A stretch of DNA of 64,000 nt from Streptomyces aurantiacus (GTDB lineage: Bacteria > Actinomycetota > Actinomycetes > Streptomycetales > Streptomycetaceae): NCBI RefSeq assembly GCF_027107535.1, contig NZ_CP114283.1:7378001-7442000 (forward strand), read 5' to 3'. Position 1 is the stretch's first letter. The number at the start of each line of letters is the position of its first letter. Of the stretch, positions 17,458-26,105 are shown piece by piece. The notes under the pieces were generated by a model that had not been told where the DNA came from, ran no database searches, and was given only the letters and a program-made list of their open reading frames with translations. Position numbers and translations under genes: made by a program.

Positions 17458-18378
17458 CTACAGCTGCGACTGGACCTGCGAGGAGATGAGGTCCAGGTGG
17501 TCCAGGTCGTCGAGGTCCAGGATCTGCAGGTAGATCCGCTGGGAGCCGATCTCCGCGAAGCGGCCGATCCTGTCGACGACCTCGTCCGGGGAACCCGCCA
17601 GGCCGTTCGCCTTCAGCTCCTCCACCTCCCGGCCGATCGCGGCCGCCCGGCGGGCCACCTCCGCGTCGTCCTTGCCCACACAGGCGACGAGCGCGTTGGA
17701 GTAGACGAGGTCGGTGCCCTTGCGGCCGGCCTCCACCGCGGCGGCCCGCACCCGGCCGAACTGGCGCTCGCTGTCCTCGACCGACGCGAACGGCATGTTG
17801 AACTCGTCGGCGTACCGGCCGGCGAGACGCGGTGTGCGGGTCGCTCCGTGGCCGCCGATGAGCACCGGCACCTTGGCCTGCGCGGGCTTGGGCAGCGCGG
17901 GCGAGTCGGTGAGCTGGTAGTAGGTGCCGTCGTGACTGAAGGTCTCGCCGATGCCGGTCCCCCACAGCCCGGTGACGATCGCCAGCTGCTCCTCAAGGCG
18001 GGCGAACTTCTCCTTCGGGAACGGGATGCCGTACGCCTTGTGCTCCTCCTCGAACCAGCCTGCGCCCAGGCCCAGTTCGACGCGGCCGCCGGACATCTGG
18101 TCGACCTGGGCGACCTGGATCGCCAGGACGCCGGGGAGGCGGAAGGTACCGGCCGTCATCAGTGTGCCGAGACGGATCCGCTTGGTCTCGCGAGCGAGTC
18201 CGGCGAGGGTGATCCAGGCGTCCGTCGGCCCGGGAAGCCCGTCCACGGACCCCATGCGGAGGTAGTGGTCGGAGCGGAAGAAGGCGTCGAACCCCAGGTC
18301 TTCGGTGGCCTTCGCCACGGCGAGCAGGGTGTCGTAGGTCGCCCCTTGCTGGGGCTCGGTGAAGATTCGAAGATCCAT
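17458..18378 (-). CDS. LLM-class F420-dependent oxidoreductase
   Basis: A 306-residue luciferase-like TIM-barrel protein. The start MDLRIFTEPQQGATY, followed by a FFRSDHYLRM segment, SGGRVELGLGAGWFEEEH and the C-terminal GSPDEVVDRIGRF-EIG, are typical of the F420-dependent TIGR03560-type group. It likely transfers hydride between coenzyme F420 and an unknown substrate. ATG 18378 is preceded by GGATGGAGGC. Monocistronic; the gap upstream leads to a divergent small gene. Confidence 0.9.
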   Translation of the reverse strand: MDLRIFTEPQQGATYDTLLAVAKATEDLGFDAFFRSDHYLRMGSVDGLPGPTDAWITLAGLARETKRIRLGTLMTAGTFRLPGVLAIQVAQVDQMSGGRVELGLGAGWFEEEHKAYGIPFPKEKFARLEEQLAIVTGLWGTGIGETFSHDGTYYQLTDSPALPKPAQAKVPVLIGGHGATRTPRLAGRYADEFNMPFASVEDSERQFGRVRAAAVEAGRKGTDLVYSNALVACVGKDDAEVARRAAAIGREVEELKANGLAGSPDEVVDRIGRFAEIGSQRIYLQILDLDDLDHLDLISSQVQSQL

Positions 18379-18616
18379 GCCTCCATCCTGCACGGTCGAA
18401 CGCCGGTCAACCCCATCGGTACCGGGGGTCCTTCTCGTCCCCCGTCGGGTGAAATCCGTCAACAGTGCGCCCGGCGCGGACCGGCGCCAGTTACCCGGCT
18501 CCACGGTGATCGTTGGCTCGGGCGGAGTCTTGACCGCCCGGCACCCGTCGCCGGCGGCCGGCCCGGCGCGTTGCTGATTCTCCCTCCTAGGGAGGGCGTA
18601 GGCCGAGGAGGCCGTC

Positions 18617-18781
18617 ATGTCCCAGGAAGCCGTTCCCTCGTCGCAGCCCAAGGGTTTGCTGCAGCAGATGGAGGAGCTGATGACGACGCTCAACGCTGAT
18701 CTGTCGCAACTCGACGCCGAGTTCCAGCAGTCGGGCGCTCGGCCGTCTCCGGCTCCGGCCGACCGTCCCGACTGCGTCTGA
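18617..18781 (+). CDS. Small 54-residue protein, unrecognised
   Basis: A short ORF with a strong GAGGAGG ribosome site seven bases before ATG 18617. It reads MSQEAVPSSQPKGLLQQMEE at the start, continues as an amphipathic helix (LMTTLNADLSQLDAEF), and ends in a Pro/Ala-rich tail with a final DCV. The helix with heptad-like Leu spacing suggests a coiled coil or a partner-binding peptide. There is no signal peptide or membrane span. Length, ribosome site and protein-like composition support a real gene. I do not recognise a family. Confidence 0.65.
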   Translation: MSQEAVPSSQPKGLLQQMEELMTTLNADLSQLDAEFQQSGARPSPAPADRPDCV

Positions 18782-18931
18782 AGAGTTCGCCCGAACAGTT
18801 CGTCCCGCCGCCCCTGCCCGCTTCTCCGGCGTTCGCGTTCGGGGCGCGCGGGTCCGGTTGCAGCGTCCCCGAGCAGGTGCCGCGCACAGTGCAAGGGGAG
18901 GGCGAGAGCCGGGGGGCGAATCGGACCCCGG

Positions 18932-19393
18932 CTACCCAGCCGCCGCCTCCTGATCCCGTACCGCGAGTCTTCGGAGCATCTCCAGCACCCGGTCGCGCGC
19001 CTCGTCCGCCGCGTCGATGGCCTCCATGCACTGCCAGTACGTCCCCTCGTCGGCCGCTCCGCAGGCGATACCGACGAGGGCGATACCGACCTCGCCGAGC
19101 AGGCCACCGAGGTCGAGCAGCGCCCGGCGCGCGTCACCGAGCTCGGTGAGCTGCGCGGCCCGCAGTCTGTTGATGTCGAGCACGGGAGCGTCCAGCACCC
19201 CGCATCCCCGGCCGGCCAGCTCCGTCAGCCCCAGTGCCTCCCCTCGTAGTTCGGGCGGCCCGGACACCGCCAGCCGACTGCCTATCGCCTGGGCGAGGGC
19301 CTGTGCCTGCCAGGCCTCCGCCATGATCTCGGGGGCGTCGCCGCTCCCCATCAGGGCACACCTGCTCGCTCCGATGAGCCGCACCGCGTCCAT
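18932..19393 (-). CDS. DUF6099-type conserved hypothetical protein
   Basis: A 153-residue helical protein, MDAVRLIGASRCALM through RVLEMLRRLAVRDQE. The composition (Ala/Leu-rich, several Cys, no membrane span) fits the streptomycete DUF6099 family, of unknown function. ATG 19393 is chosen because upstream codons are atypical; the ribosome site is weak (AGAGGGG). Faces the 54-residue gene convergently, with about 150 bases between the stops. Confidence 0.7.
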   Translation of the reverse strand: MDAVRLIGASRCALMGSGDAPEIMAEAWQAQALAQAIGSRLAVSGPPELRGEALGLTELAGRGCGVLDAPVLDINRLRAAQLTELGDARRALLDLGGLLGEVGIALVGIACGAADEGTYWQCMEAIDAADEARDRVLEMLRRLAVRDQEAAAG

Positions 19394-19444
19394 GCGCTGC
19401 CCCTCTGTCCCGACGCGCTTTTCACACGCCTGCCCGAACTCCAC

Positions 19445-19529
19445 CTGTCCACTACCCAGAGTGAAGTGCCTCGGGACGAAAAGCCAGAGGAAGCCTGAAA
19501 TCTGTGGACACGGAATCGAATGTGGACAG
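19445..19529. promoter_or_regulatory. Cluster of three DnaA-box-like 9-mers
   Basis: CTGTCCACT (19445-19453, plus), GTGTCCACA (19503-19511, minus) and CTGTCCACA (19521-19529, minus) lie within 85 bases. The streptomycete DnaA box is TTGTCCACA with some freedom at the first three positions; the third copy fits it, the second has one mismatch, and the first is weaker. This lies between the DUF6099 and MazG-like genes. DnaA titration or transcription control is inferred. Confidence 0.5.
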
Positions 19530-19612
19530 ATCAACAACTCCGGAGAGTGACAATCGGGGATTTCGAGCCCGTTCCCGGGGATGGAGGGGGCTGAACGCCG
19601 GAGCGGCCCGGG

Positions 19613-19939
19613 TCACTCCCCCACCGGAAACCTCCGTTCGTTCCGGTCGATCTTCGCGTCCAGCTCCGCGAGGGGATCGACCCCGAGCACCTCGCACAAC
19701 TGCAGCAGGTACGCGAGCACGTCCGCGACTTCGTCCCTCACACGAGGTGCCTTCTGCGGGTCGTCCATCACCCGGACCGACTCCTCGGGTGTCAACCACT
19801 GGAAGATCTCGACGAGTTCGGACGCCTCCACACTGAGCGCGGCCACGAGGTTCTTGGGCGTGTGGTAGGGCTGCCAGTTCCGCGCGGCGGCGAACGCGGC
19901 CAGCCTGCGCTGCAGTGTCGCCACATCAAGTTCGGTCAC
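19613..19939 (-). CDS. MazG-like nucleotide pyrophosphohydrolase
   Basis: A 108-residue all-alpha NTP pyrophosphatase of the MazG/RS21-C6 type, which hydrolyses non-canonical or excess NTPs/dNTPs to monophosphates. The metal-binding EXXE-12-28-EXXD pattern is visible: EASELVEIFQWL and DEVADVLAYLLQL. The N-terminal RNWQPYHTPKNLV fits the family. Start GTG 19939 overlaps the stop of the upstream ATPase gene by 4 nt (GTGA), so it is translationally coupled to it. Confidence 0.93.
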   Translation of the reverse strand: MTELDVATLQRRLAAFAAARNWQPYHTPKNLVAALSVEASELVEIFQWLTPEESVRVMDDPQKAPRVRDEVADVLAYLLQLCEVLGVDPLAELDAKIDRNERRFPVGE

Positions 19940-21102
19940 GGCTCCAGGTCTACCACCGTCACCCCGCCCACCCCGGCCGCCCAGGACGCGTCACTGACCG
20001 CCCCCACCAGCCGGATGTGCCCGCGCTCGCACATCCGGGCGGCCAGCCGCACGAGCCCCACCCGCTGCCGTAGGTCCAGGTCGCGGTCGAATCCGTCGGC
20101 GAGCACGGTGAGCGTCTGCAGCGCCGCGGGCACCTCCCCCGCCGGGTCGACCTCCAGCACACCGGGACCGGTGAGCAGCACCAGGGCCAGCGCCAGGTAT
20201 CTCAACTCCCCGTCCCCCAGCCGCCCGAGCGGTGTCCGCAGACCGTCGCCGCGGTCGAGCAGCGCCCGGACCGTCCCGTCCACCCCGCCGGTCGCGGTCT
20301 CCGCCAGCAGGTCGCGGACCGGCCCCGCGCAGCCCGCCCGCACCGCGTCGACCAGAAGTCCGTGCCGCCGCCCGCACTCGGCGCGCGTACGCCACAGCAC
20401 CTCGGCGAGGTTGCCGCAGCCGCGCAGCAGCCGTCCCGCGCCGAGCGGTACGGCGGAGCGCATGGAGCGGGGCAGCGGATCGCAGGCGTAGACCGAGCGC
20501 AGGGCGACCACCATCTGTTCGGCGGCGGCGAGGACCTGCCGCTGGCCGTCCGTCTTGCCCGCGACGCGCAGGGGGAGGAGCGCGGTGCCGAGCCGGTCGT
20601 CGGGGAGCGGCGCCCTCGTCACCGGGGACGAACCGGCGGTGTGCCAGGCCGCCTGCACCGTACGGCGGCCCGGATCGCGCAGGGCCGTCTCCAGCAGGGT
20701 GAGCCCGCCGGCGGTCAACCGCTCGCCCACGATGCGCAGTTCGGGTTCGGCCTGCACGGCCACGTCGAGCCGTACGGGGCCCTCGGGGCCGTCCGCCGTG
20801 CAGCCGATGCGGAACCCGCGCCGCCGCTGGGAGTCGGGCCGGGCCCGCTCGGGCACACAGGCCACCGGGTCCGGGAACACCTCGTCCAGTTCGGCGCCAC
20901 CGCCGAGCCGGGCCAGTGCCTCGTAGGCGCGCAGGGCACTGGACTTGCCGCTGCCGCTGGGTCCGGAGAAGAGGCTGAGGGGGCCGAGCGGGAATCCGGC
21001 GCGGCGGTGGGCGGCGAACGCGGAGAGCCGCAGTTCGGTGACGCTCGGCCGGTCCGGTCGTGGTTCGGCTTCCGCGCGGGTCCCGGGCGATGACAAGGTC
21101 AT
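19936..21102 (-). CDS. SMC/RecF-like AAA ATPase
   Basis: A 388-residue ATPase with an N-terminal ATP-binding half (LSLFSGPSGSGKSSALRAYE, Walker A) and a C-terminal half with DGELRYLALALVLLTGPGVL, which resembles the ABC-type signature and Walker B of RecF/SMC-like proteins. A helical insert with several Cys/Arg lies between. It is probably a DNA- or nucleotide-linked ATPase; the exact role is unknown. It is the first gene of a two-gene unit with the MazG-like enzyme. Start ATG 21102 (MTLSSPGTRAEAEP). No membrane span. Confidence 0.8.
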   Translation of the reverse strand: MTLSSPGTRAEAEPRPDRPSVTELRLSAFAAHRRAGFPLGPLSLFSGPSGSGKSSALRAYEALARLGGGAELDEVFPDPVACVPERARPDSQRRRGFRIGCTADGPEGPVRLDVAVQAEPELRIVGERLTAGGLTLLETALRDPGRRTVQAAWHTAGSSPVTRAPLPDDRLGTALLPLRVAGKTDGQRQVLAAAEQMVVALRSVYACDPLPRSMRSAVPLGAGRLLRGCGNLAEVLWRTRAECGRRHGLLVDAVRAGCAGPVRDLLAETATGGVDGTVRALLDRGDGLRTPLGRLGDGELRYLALALVLLTGPGVLEVDPAGEVPAALQTLTVLADGFDRDLDLRQRVGLVRLAARMCERGHIRLVGAVSDASWAAGVGGVTVVDLEP

Positions 21103-21234
21103 ATCCGGACGGTAGGGCTCCGCCCGGAGGCCGAACCGTTTCGCCCGCGGACCTTCCTACGATCGAGGTACCCGGCCGCCGTGGTGGACGGGCGCACTCC
21201 CCGCGCACCGGGCCGGGCCCGGCTTCCGGCCCCG

Positions 21235-21624
21235 TCAGACGCCGGGAATCCCCGCCCCCTCCATCAGTCCGCGCACCTCGGTCCCGGGCGGCGTGAGCAG
21301 GAACACGTTCCGGTCCACCCGGTGCATCCCGCTCGCGAGGCCGAAGACGACGCCCGTACTGAAGTCGAGCACCCGCTTGGCGACGTCCGTCTCGGCGCTG
21401 GTGAGGTCCAGGAGGACCGGGATGCCGGCCATCAGGGTCTCGGCGACCTCACGGGCGTCCGCGAAGATGTTGATCCGCAGGACCACGAAGCGGCGCCGCG
21501 TCTCGGTCTCCGCCTCCGGCATCGACCGGTGGCCGACCGCCGACGGCCAGGCATCGCGGCCGCGCAACGGAACGACCTGGGCGAGCCCTTCCCACTGTTC
21601 ATCGGTGACGTCGTGGCTGTTCAC
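21235..21624 (-). CDS. SepF-like cell-division protein
   Basis: A 129-residue protein whose C-terminal half is a SepF domain: FVVLRINIFADAREVAETLM, PVLLDLTSAETDVAKRVLDF, then STGVVFGLASGMHRVDRNVF. SepF anchors FtsZ to the membrane; this paralogue lacks the long N-terminal region with an amphipathic membrane helix, so it may be an accessory SepF-like protein (S. coelicolor has several). GTG 21624 (VNSHDVTDEQWEG) follows GGGGGAG. Divergent from the nitrate reductase. Confidence 0.88.
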   Translation of the reverse strand: MNSHDVTDEQWEGLAQVVPLRGRDAWPSAVGHRSMPEAETETRRRFVVLRINIFADAREVAETLMAGIPVLLDLTSAETDVAKRVLDFSTGVVFGLASGMHRVDRNVFLLTPPGTEVRGLMEGAGIPGV

Positions 21625-21769
21625 CGGCTCCCCCCGACCTGAATCGCATTGATTGCCCTGCACTGACCATTGTTGCGCATGGTCACCCGTTCGGCCCAAT
21701 GCGACACGGTCCGCAGCCGACCGGCCGCGACCAGTTCAGGGCCCCTCACACGGGATCGGATGCGACTGT

Positions 21770-21817
21770 GTGACGGGTGTAACTCCTCATGATCGCGCCA
21801 CGTGACACAGGCGTAAC
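21770..21817. promoter_or_regulatory. GlnR-box-like repeats upstream of the nitrate reductase
   Basis: GTGAC (21770), GTAAC (21779), TGATC (21790), GTGAC (21802) and GTAAC (21813) occur in line. The last pair, GTGAC-N6-GTAAC, matches the streptomycete GlnR pattern gTnAc-N6-GaAAc at 9 of 10 defined positions, and the last four words are spaced 11, 12 and 11 bases. GlnR is the known activator of nitrate assimilation genes. Binding is inferred. Confidence 0.55.
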
Positions 21818-21908
21818 GGGCAATTCGTACGCTCACGTACCGAGGTTCTGTCGGAAGCGTTCCGAGAACGCCGCAGACTGATCCGAGAAGGCCGGAGAAA
21901 GGCAGCGT

Positions 21909-24900
21909 GTGAGCACGACCTCCCCCACGACCCAGGTGCGCACGGTCTGCTCGTACTGCGGCGTCGGCTGCGGCATGGTCCTCGACATCGGGATGGGCCC
22001 CGACGGGCGGCGTACGGTCCTGAAGGCCTCCGGGGACAAGACGCACCCGGCGAACCACGGCCGGCTGTGCACCAAGGGGGCGACCACCGCGGACATGCTC
22101 GCGGCCCCGGGACGGCTCTCCACCGCGCTCGTACGGGAGGACCGCGGGGCCGAGCCGGAGCCGGCTCCCGTGGACGCGGCGATCACCGAGACCGCGAGGC
22201 GGCTGCGGGCGGTCATCGACGAGCACGGTCCCGACGCCTTCGCCTTCTACGTCTCGGGGCAGATGAGCCTGGAGGCCCAGTACCTGGCGAACAAGCTGGC
22301 CAAGGGCTTCGTACGGACCAACCAGATCGAGTCGAACTCCCGGCTGTGCATGGCGAGTGCGGGCGCGGGCTACAAGCTGTCGCTGGGCGCCGACGGGCCG
22401 CCCGGCTCGTACCAGGACTTCGAGAAGGCGGACGTCTTCCTCGTCATCGGTTCGAACATGGCCGACTGCCATCCGATCCTCTTCCTGCGGATGGTGGACC
22501 GGGTGAGGTCGGCGGGCGCGAAGGTGATCGTCGTCGACCCGCGGCGCACCGCCACCGCCGACAAGGCCGACCTGTTCCTGCGGATCAGGCCCGGGACCGA
22601 CCTGGCCTTCCTGAACGGACTGCTGCACCTGCTCCACGAGAACGGGCACACCGACCCCGCGTTCATCGCCGCACACACCGAGGGCTGGGACGCGATGCCC
22701 GGCTTCCTCGCCGACTACCCGCCCGCCGCCGTCGCCGGCATCACCGGCATCGCGGAGGACGACCTCCGCGAGGCCGCCCGGCTGATCGGCGAGGCGGGCG
22801 AGTGGATGAGCCTGTGGACCATGGGCCTCAACCAGTCCACGCACGGCACCTGGAACACGAACGCGCTGGTCAACCTGCATCTCGCCACCGGCGCGATCTG
22901 CCGTCCGGGGTCCGGCCCCTTCTCGCTCACCGGACAGCCCAACGCCATGGGCGGCCGCGAGATGGGGTACATGGGGCCCGGCCTGCCCGGCCAGCGGTCC
23001 GTACTCGTCGACGACGAACGCGCCTTCGTCGAGGAGCTGTGGGAGCTGGCGCCCGGCACCCTCCGCAAGGACGGGGTCGGCAAGGGCACGGTCGAGATGT
23101 TCCGGAAGATGGCCGACGGCGAGATCAGGGCCTGCTGGATCATCTGCACCAACCCCGTCGCCTCGGTGGGCAACCGCCGCACGGTCATCGAGGGTCTGGA
23201 GGCCGCCGAGTTCGTCGTCACGCAGGACGTGTTCGCCGAGACCGAGACCAACGCGTACGCCGATGTCGTGCTGCCCGGCGCCATGTGGACCGAGACCGAG
23301 GGCGTCCTCATCAACAGCGAGCGCAACCTCACGCTCGCCCGGGCCGCCGTGGAACCGCCCGGCGAGGCGCTCGCGGACTGGCGTCTCATCGCCCGGGTGG
23401 CCTGCGAGATGGGCTACGAACAGGGGTTCTCGTACGAGAGCGCGGAAGAGATCTTCGAGGAGATCAAGCGGGCGTGGAACCCCGCGACCGGGTGGGACCT
23501 GCGAGGTGTGACGTACGAGCGGCTGCGGGACACGTCCGTGCAGTGGCCGGCCGCGCGGGAGGACGGACCCGACCGCAACCCGATCCGGTACGTCGGTTCC
23601 GGGGACGGTGACGAGGCGGGTTCCGGTGAGGGGGCGGGGGCCGTGAACGGGGGGCCGGTCTTCCCCACGGCCAGTGGGCGGGCCGTGTTCCACGCCCGGC
23701 CGCACCTGCCGGCCGCCGAACTGCCCGACGACGACTTCCCCTTCGTACTGAACACCGGTCGGCTCCAGCACCAGTGGCACACGCTGACCAAGACCGGGCG
23801 GGTGGCCAAGCTCAACAAGCTCGATCCGGGGCCGTTCGTGGAGGTGCATCCGGAGGATGCCGCGGAGCTGGGCGTGGCCGACGGGGACCGGGTCGAGGTC
23901 GCCTCCCGGCGGGGGCGCGCCGTGCTGCCCGCGGTGGTGACGGACCGGGTGCGGCGGGGGTGTCTGTTCGCTCCGTTCCACTGGAACGACCTGTTCGGCG
24001 AGTACCTGAGCGTCAACGCCGTCACCAGTGACGCCGTCGACCCCGTGTCGTTCCAGCCCGAGCTGAAGGTTTGCGCGGTCGCGGTGGCTAGGGTGTCCTC
24101 CCCCGTTCCGTCCCCCTCCGGGAGCGGGGCGCCGCCCCGGGCTCCGCTGGGTGCTCTGCCTCCGGGCCCCGGCTCCTCCGGCGCCGGACGGGCCGAGGAC
24201 CACTCGGCCGCAGCCCGCCTGGCCGGTGTTCCCGCGACGGCCCCCGTCGGCGAGGTCTTCGGGCTCGCCCCCGCACCTCCCCCCGTCCTGACCGCCCAGG
24301 AGCGCCAGTACCTCACCGGGTTCCTCGCCGGACTTCCCGCCGGCGCCGAGGGGGTGCCCGTGCTGCCGGCCGACGCCCCCTTCGACCCCGACCACGCACT
24401 CTGGGTGAACGGTGTTCTCGCCGGGATGTACTCGCGTGCCGCGGCCACCCCGCAGAGCCCGGCCACGCCTCTTCGCGAGGTCGTCGTCCTGTGGGCCTCG
24501 CAGACCGGGAACGCCGAGGAGTTCGCCACCGCCGCCGCAGAGCGGCTCGCCGCGACCGGCCATCGGGCCACGCTCGTCGGGATGGACGAAGCCGACCCGC
24601 GCGCGCTGCCGCCCGGTGCGGACCTGCTGCTCATCACCAGTACGTTCGGCGACGGGGACGCCCCCGACAACGGCTCCGGTTTCTGGTCGGCCCTGGACGA
24701 GCCGGGGTCCCCGCGCATGGACGGCGTGCGCTACGCCGTACTGGCGCTCGGCGACTCCTCGTACGACGACTTCTGCGGGCACGGCCGCCGGCTCGACCAG
24801 CGGCTGGACGAGCTGGGCGGAGTGCGGCTCGCTCCCCGCACGGACTGCGAACCGGACTACGAGCCGTCCGCGCACGCCTGGCTCGACCAGGTGGTCACCG

Positions 24901-26072
24901 CGCTCGCACCGGGCAAGGAGACCGCTCCCGCGCCCGCTCCCCCGTCGAGGAGGCCCGCTGCCGTCACCGCCCGGCTCGTCGGCAACCGGCTGCTCAGCCT
25001 GCCCGGCGCGGACAAGGAGGTGCGCCGCTTCACCTTCGACACCCGCGGCAGCGATACGCCGCTGACGTACGAGGCCGGGGACGCGCTCGGCGTGCGGCCG
25101 GTCAACTCGGCTTCCCTGGTGGCCGAATGGCTGGAGGCGGCCGGACTCGACGCGGCAACGATGGTGGAGGTGAGCGGAGTTGGCCACACCTCTCTCGCCG
25201 ACGCGCTGGAGCGGCATTTCGACATCACCAGGATCACCCCCGACCTGCTGCGTTTCGTCGCCGAACACACCGCCGACAACCGGGAGTTGAAGAGGCTGCT
25301 GCGTCCGGACAACAAGGACGGGCTGGCCAAGTGGAGTTGGGGGCGGCAGGCCGTCGACGTGATCGCCGAGTACCCCGTGCGGGCGAGCGCCCAGGAGTGG
25401 GCCGGGACCCTGAAGCGGCTCCAGCCGCGCCTGTACTCCATATCCTCCAGCCCGCTCACCGACCCGCACCTCGTGTCGCTGACGGTCTCCGTCGTGCGCT
25501 ACGAGAGCCTCGGCGGACAGGCGCGCGGCGGGGTCTGCTCGCCCTTCCTCGCCGACGCCGAACCGGACACGCCGGTACCGGTGTTCGTGCAGCGCTCCCC
25601 GCACTTCGGGCCCCCGGCGGATCCGGCGACCCCGATGGTGATGGTGGGGCCCGGCACCGGAGTCGCGCCCTTCGTCGGCTTCCTGGAGGAGCGGCGGGCC
25701 CTCGGCCACCGGGCGCCCAACTGGCTGTTCTTCGGCGAGCAGCACCGGGCGACCGACTTCTACTACGAGGACGAGCTGACCGGCTTCGTCGACGACGGGA
25801 CCCTGACCCGCCTGGACACGGCGTTCTCCCGGGACCAGCGCGCCAAGGTCTACGTCCAGGACCGGATGCGCGAGCACGGGCCCGAACTGTGGTCGTGGCT
25901 CCAGGACGGCGCCCGCTTCTACGTCTGCGGGGACGCCTCCCGCATGGCGAAGGACGTCGACCGGGCGCTGCGGGACATCGCGGTCGCCCACGGCGGCCTG
26001 GGCGAGGCCGAGGCCGCCGCGTACGTCAAGCAGCTCGCGGCGGACAAGCGGTACGTCAGGGACGTGTACTGA
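21909..26072 (+). CDS. Assimilatory nitrate reductase fused to flavodoxin/FAD-NADPH reductase
   Basis: A 1387-residue fusion. Residues 1 to about 725 are a bis-MGD molybdenum enzyme of the NasA type: a 4Fe-4S motif with Cys14, Cys17, Cys21 and Cys54 ([18 protein letters not shown]), then [13 protein letters not shown] and a C-terminal molybdopterin domain ([18 protein letters not shown]). A Pro/Gly-rich linker follows. From about 858 there is a flavodoxin ([14 protein letters not shown]), from about 1020 a CysJ-type FAD domain (RLYSISSSP near 1174) and an NADPH domain ([11 protein letters not shown] near 1248). One chain could thus take electrons from NADPH to nitrate. GTG 21909; no separate reductase is needed. 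Confidence 0.93.
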   Translation: MSTTSPTTQVRTVCSYCGVGCGMVLDIGMGPDGRRTVLKASGDKTHPANHGRLCTKGATTADMLAAPGRLSTALVREDRGAEPEPAPVDAAITETARRLRAVIDEHGPDAFAFYVSGQMSLEAQYLANKLAKGFVRTNQIESNSRLCMASAGAGYKLSLGADGPPGSYQDFEKADVFLVIGSNMADCHPILFLRMVDRVRSAGAKVIVVDPRRTATADKADLFLRIRPGTDLAFLNGLLHLLHENGHTDPAFIAAHTEGWDAMPGFLADYPPAAVAGITGIAEDDLREAARLIGEAGEWMSLWTMGLNQSTHGTWNTNALVNLHLATGAICRPGSGPFSLTGQPNAMGGREMGYMGPGLPGQRSVLVDDERAFVEELWELAPGTLRKDGVGKGTVEMFRKMADGEIRACWIICTNPVASVGNRRTVIEGLEAAEFVVTQDVFAETETNAYADVVLPGAMWTETEGVLINSERNLTLARAAVEPPGEALADWRLIARVACEMGYEQGFSYESAEEIFEEIKRAWNPATGWDLRGVTYERLRDTSVQWPAAREDGPDRNPIRYVGSGDGDEAGSGEGAGAVNGGPVFPTASGRAVFHARPHLPAAELPDDDFPFVLNTGRLQHQWHTLTKTGRVAKLNKLDPGPFVEVHPEDAAELGVADGDRVEVASRRGRAVLPAVVTDRVRRGCLFAPFHWNDLFGEYLSVNAVTSDAVDPVSFQPELKVCAVAVARVSSPVPSPSGSGAPPRAPLGALPPGPGSSGAGRAEDHSAAARLAGVPATAPVGEVFGLAPAPPPVLTAQERQYLTGFLAGLPAGAEGVPVLPADAPFDPDHALWVNGVLAGMYSRAAATPQSPATPLREVVVLWASQTGNAEEFATAAAERLAATGHRATLVGMDEADPRALPPGADLLLITSTFGDGDAPDNGSGFWSALDEPGSPRMDGVRYAVLALGDSSYDDFCGHGRRLDQRLDELGGVRLAPRTDCEPDYEPSAHAWLDQVVTALAPGKETAPAPAPPSRRPAAVTARLVGNRLLSLPGADKEVRRFTFDTRGSDTPLTYEAGDALGVRPVNSASLVAEWLEAAGLDAATMVEVSGVGHTSLADALERHFDITRITPDLLRFVAEHTADNRELKRLLRPDNKDGLAKWSWGRQAVDVIAEYPVRASAQEWAGTLKRLQPRLYSISSSPLTDPHLVSLTVSVVRYESLGGQARGGVCSPFLADAEPDTPVPVFVQRSPHFGPPADPATPMVMVGPGTGVAPFVGFLEERRALGHRAPNWLFFGEQHRATDFYYEDELTGFVDDGTLTRLDTAFSRDQRAKVYVQDRMREHGPELWSWLQDGARFYVCGDASRMAKDVDRALRDIAVAHGGLGEAEAAAYVKQLAADKRYVRDVY

Positions 26073-26105
26073 CCAGGGGCGTCCGGCACTGCCCAGGAGG
26101 CCGGC

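Noticed and set aside
21621..25991. A 1456-codon open frame on the minus strand opposite the nitrate reductase
   Set aside because: It mirrors the GC-biased third codon positions of the plus-strand gene and has a Gly/Arg/Val/His-rich composition without motifs; the opposite strand carries clear catalytic motifs.
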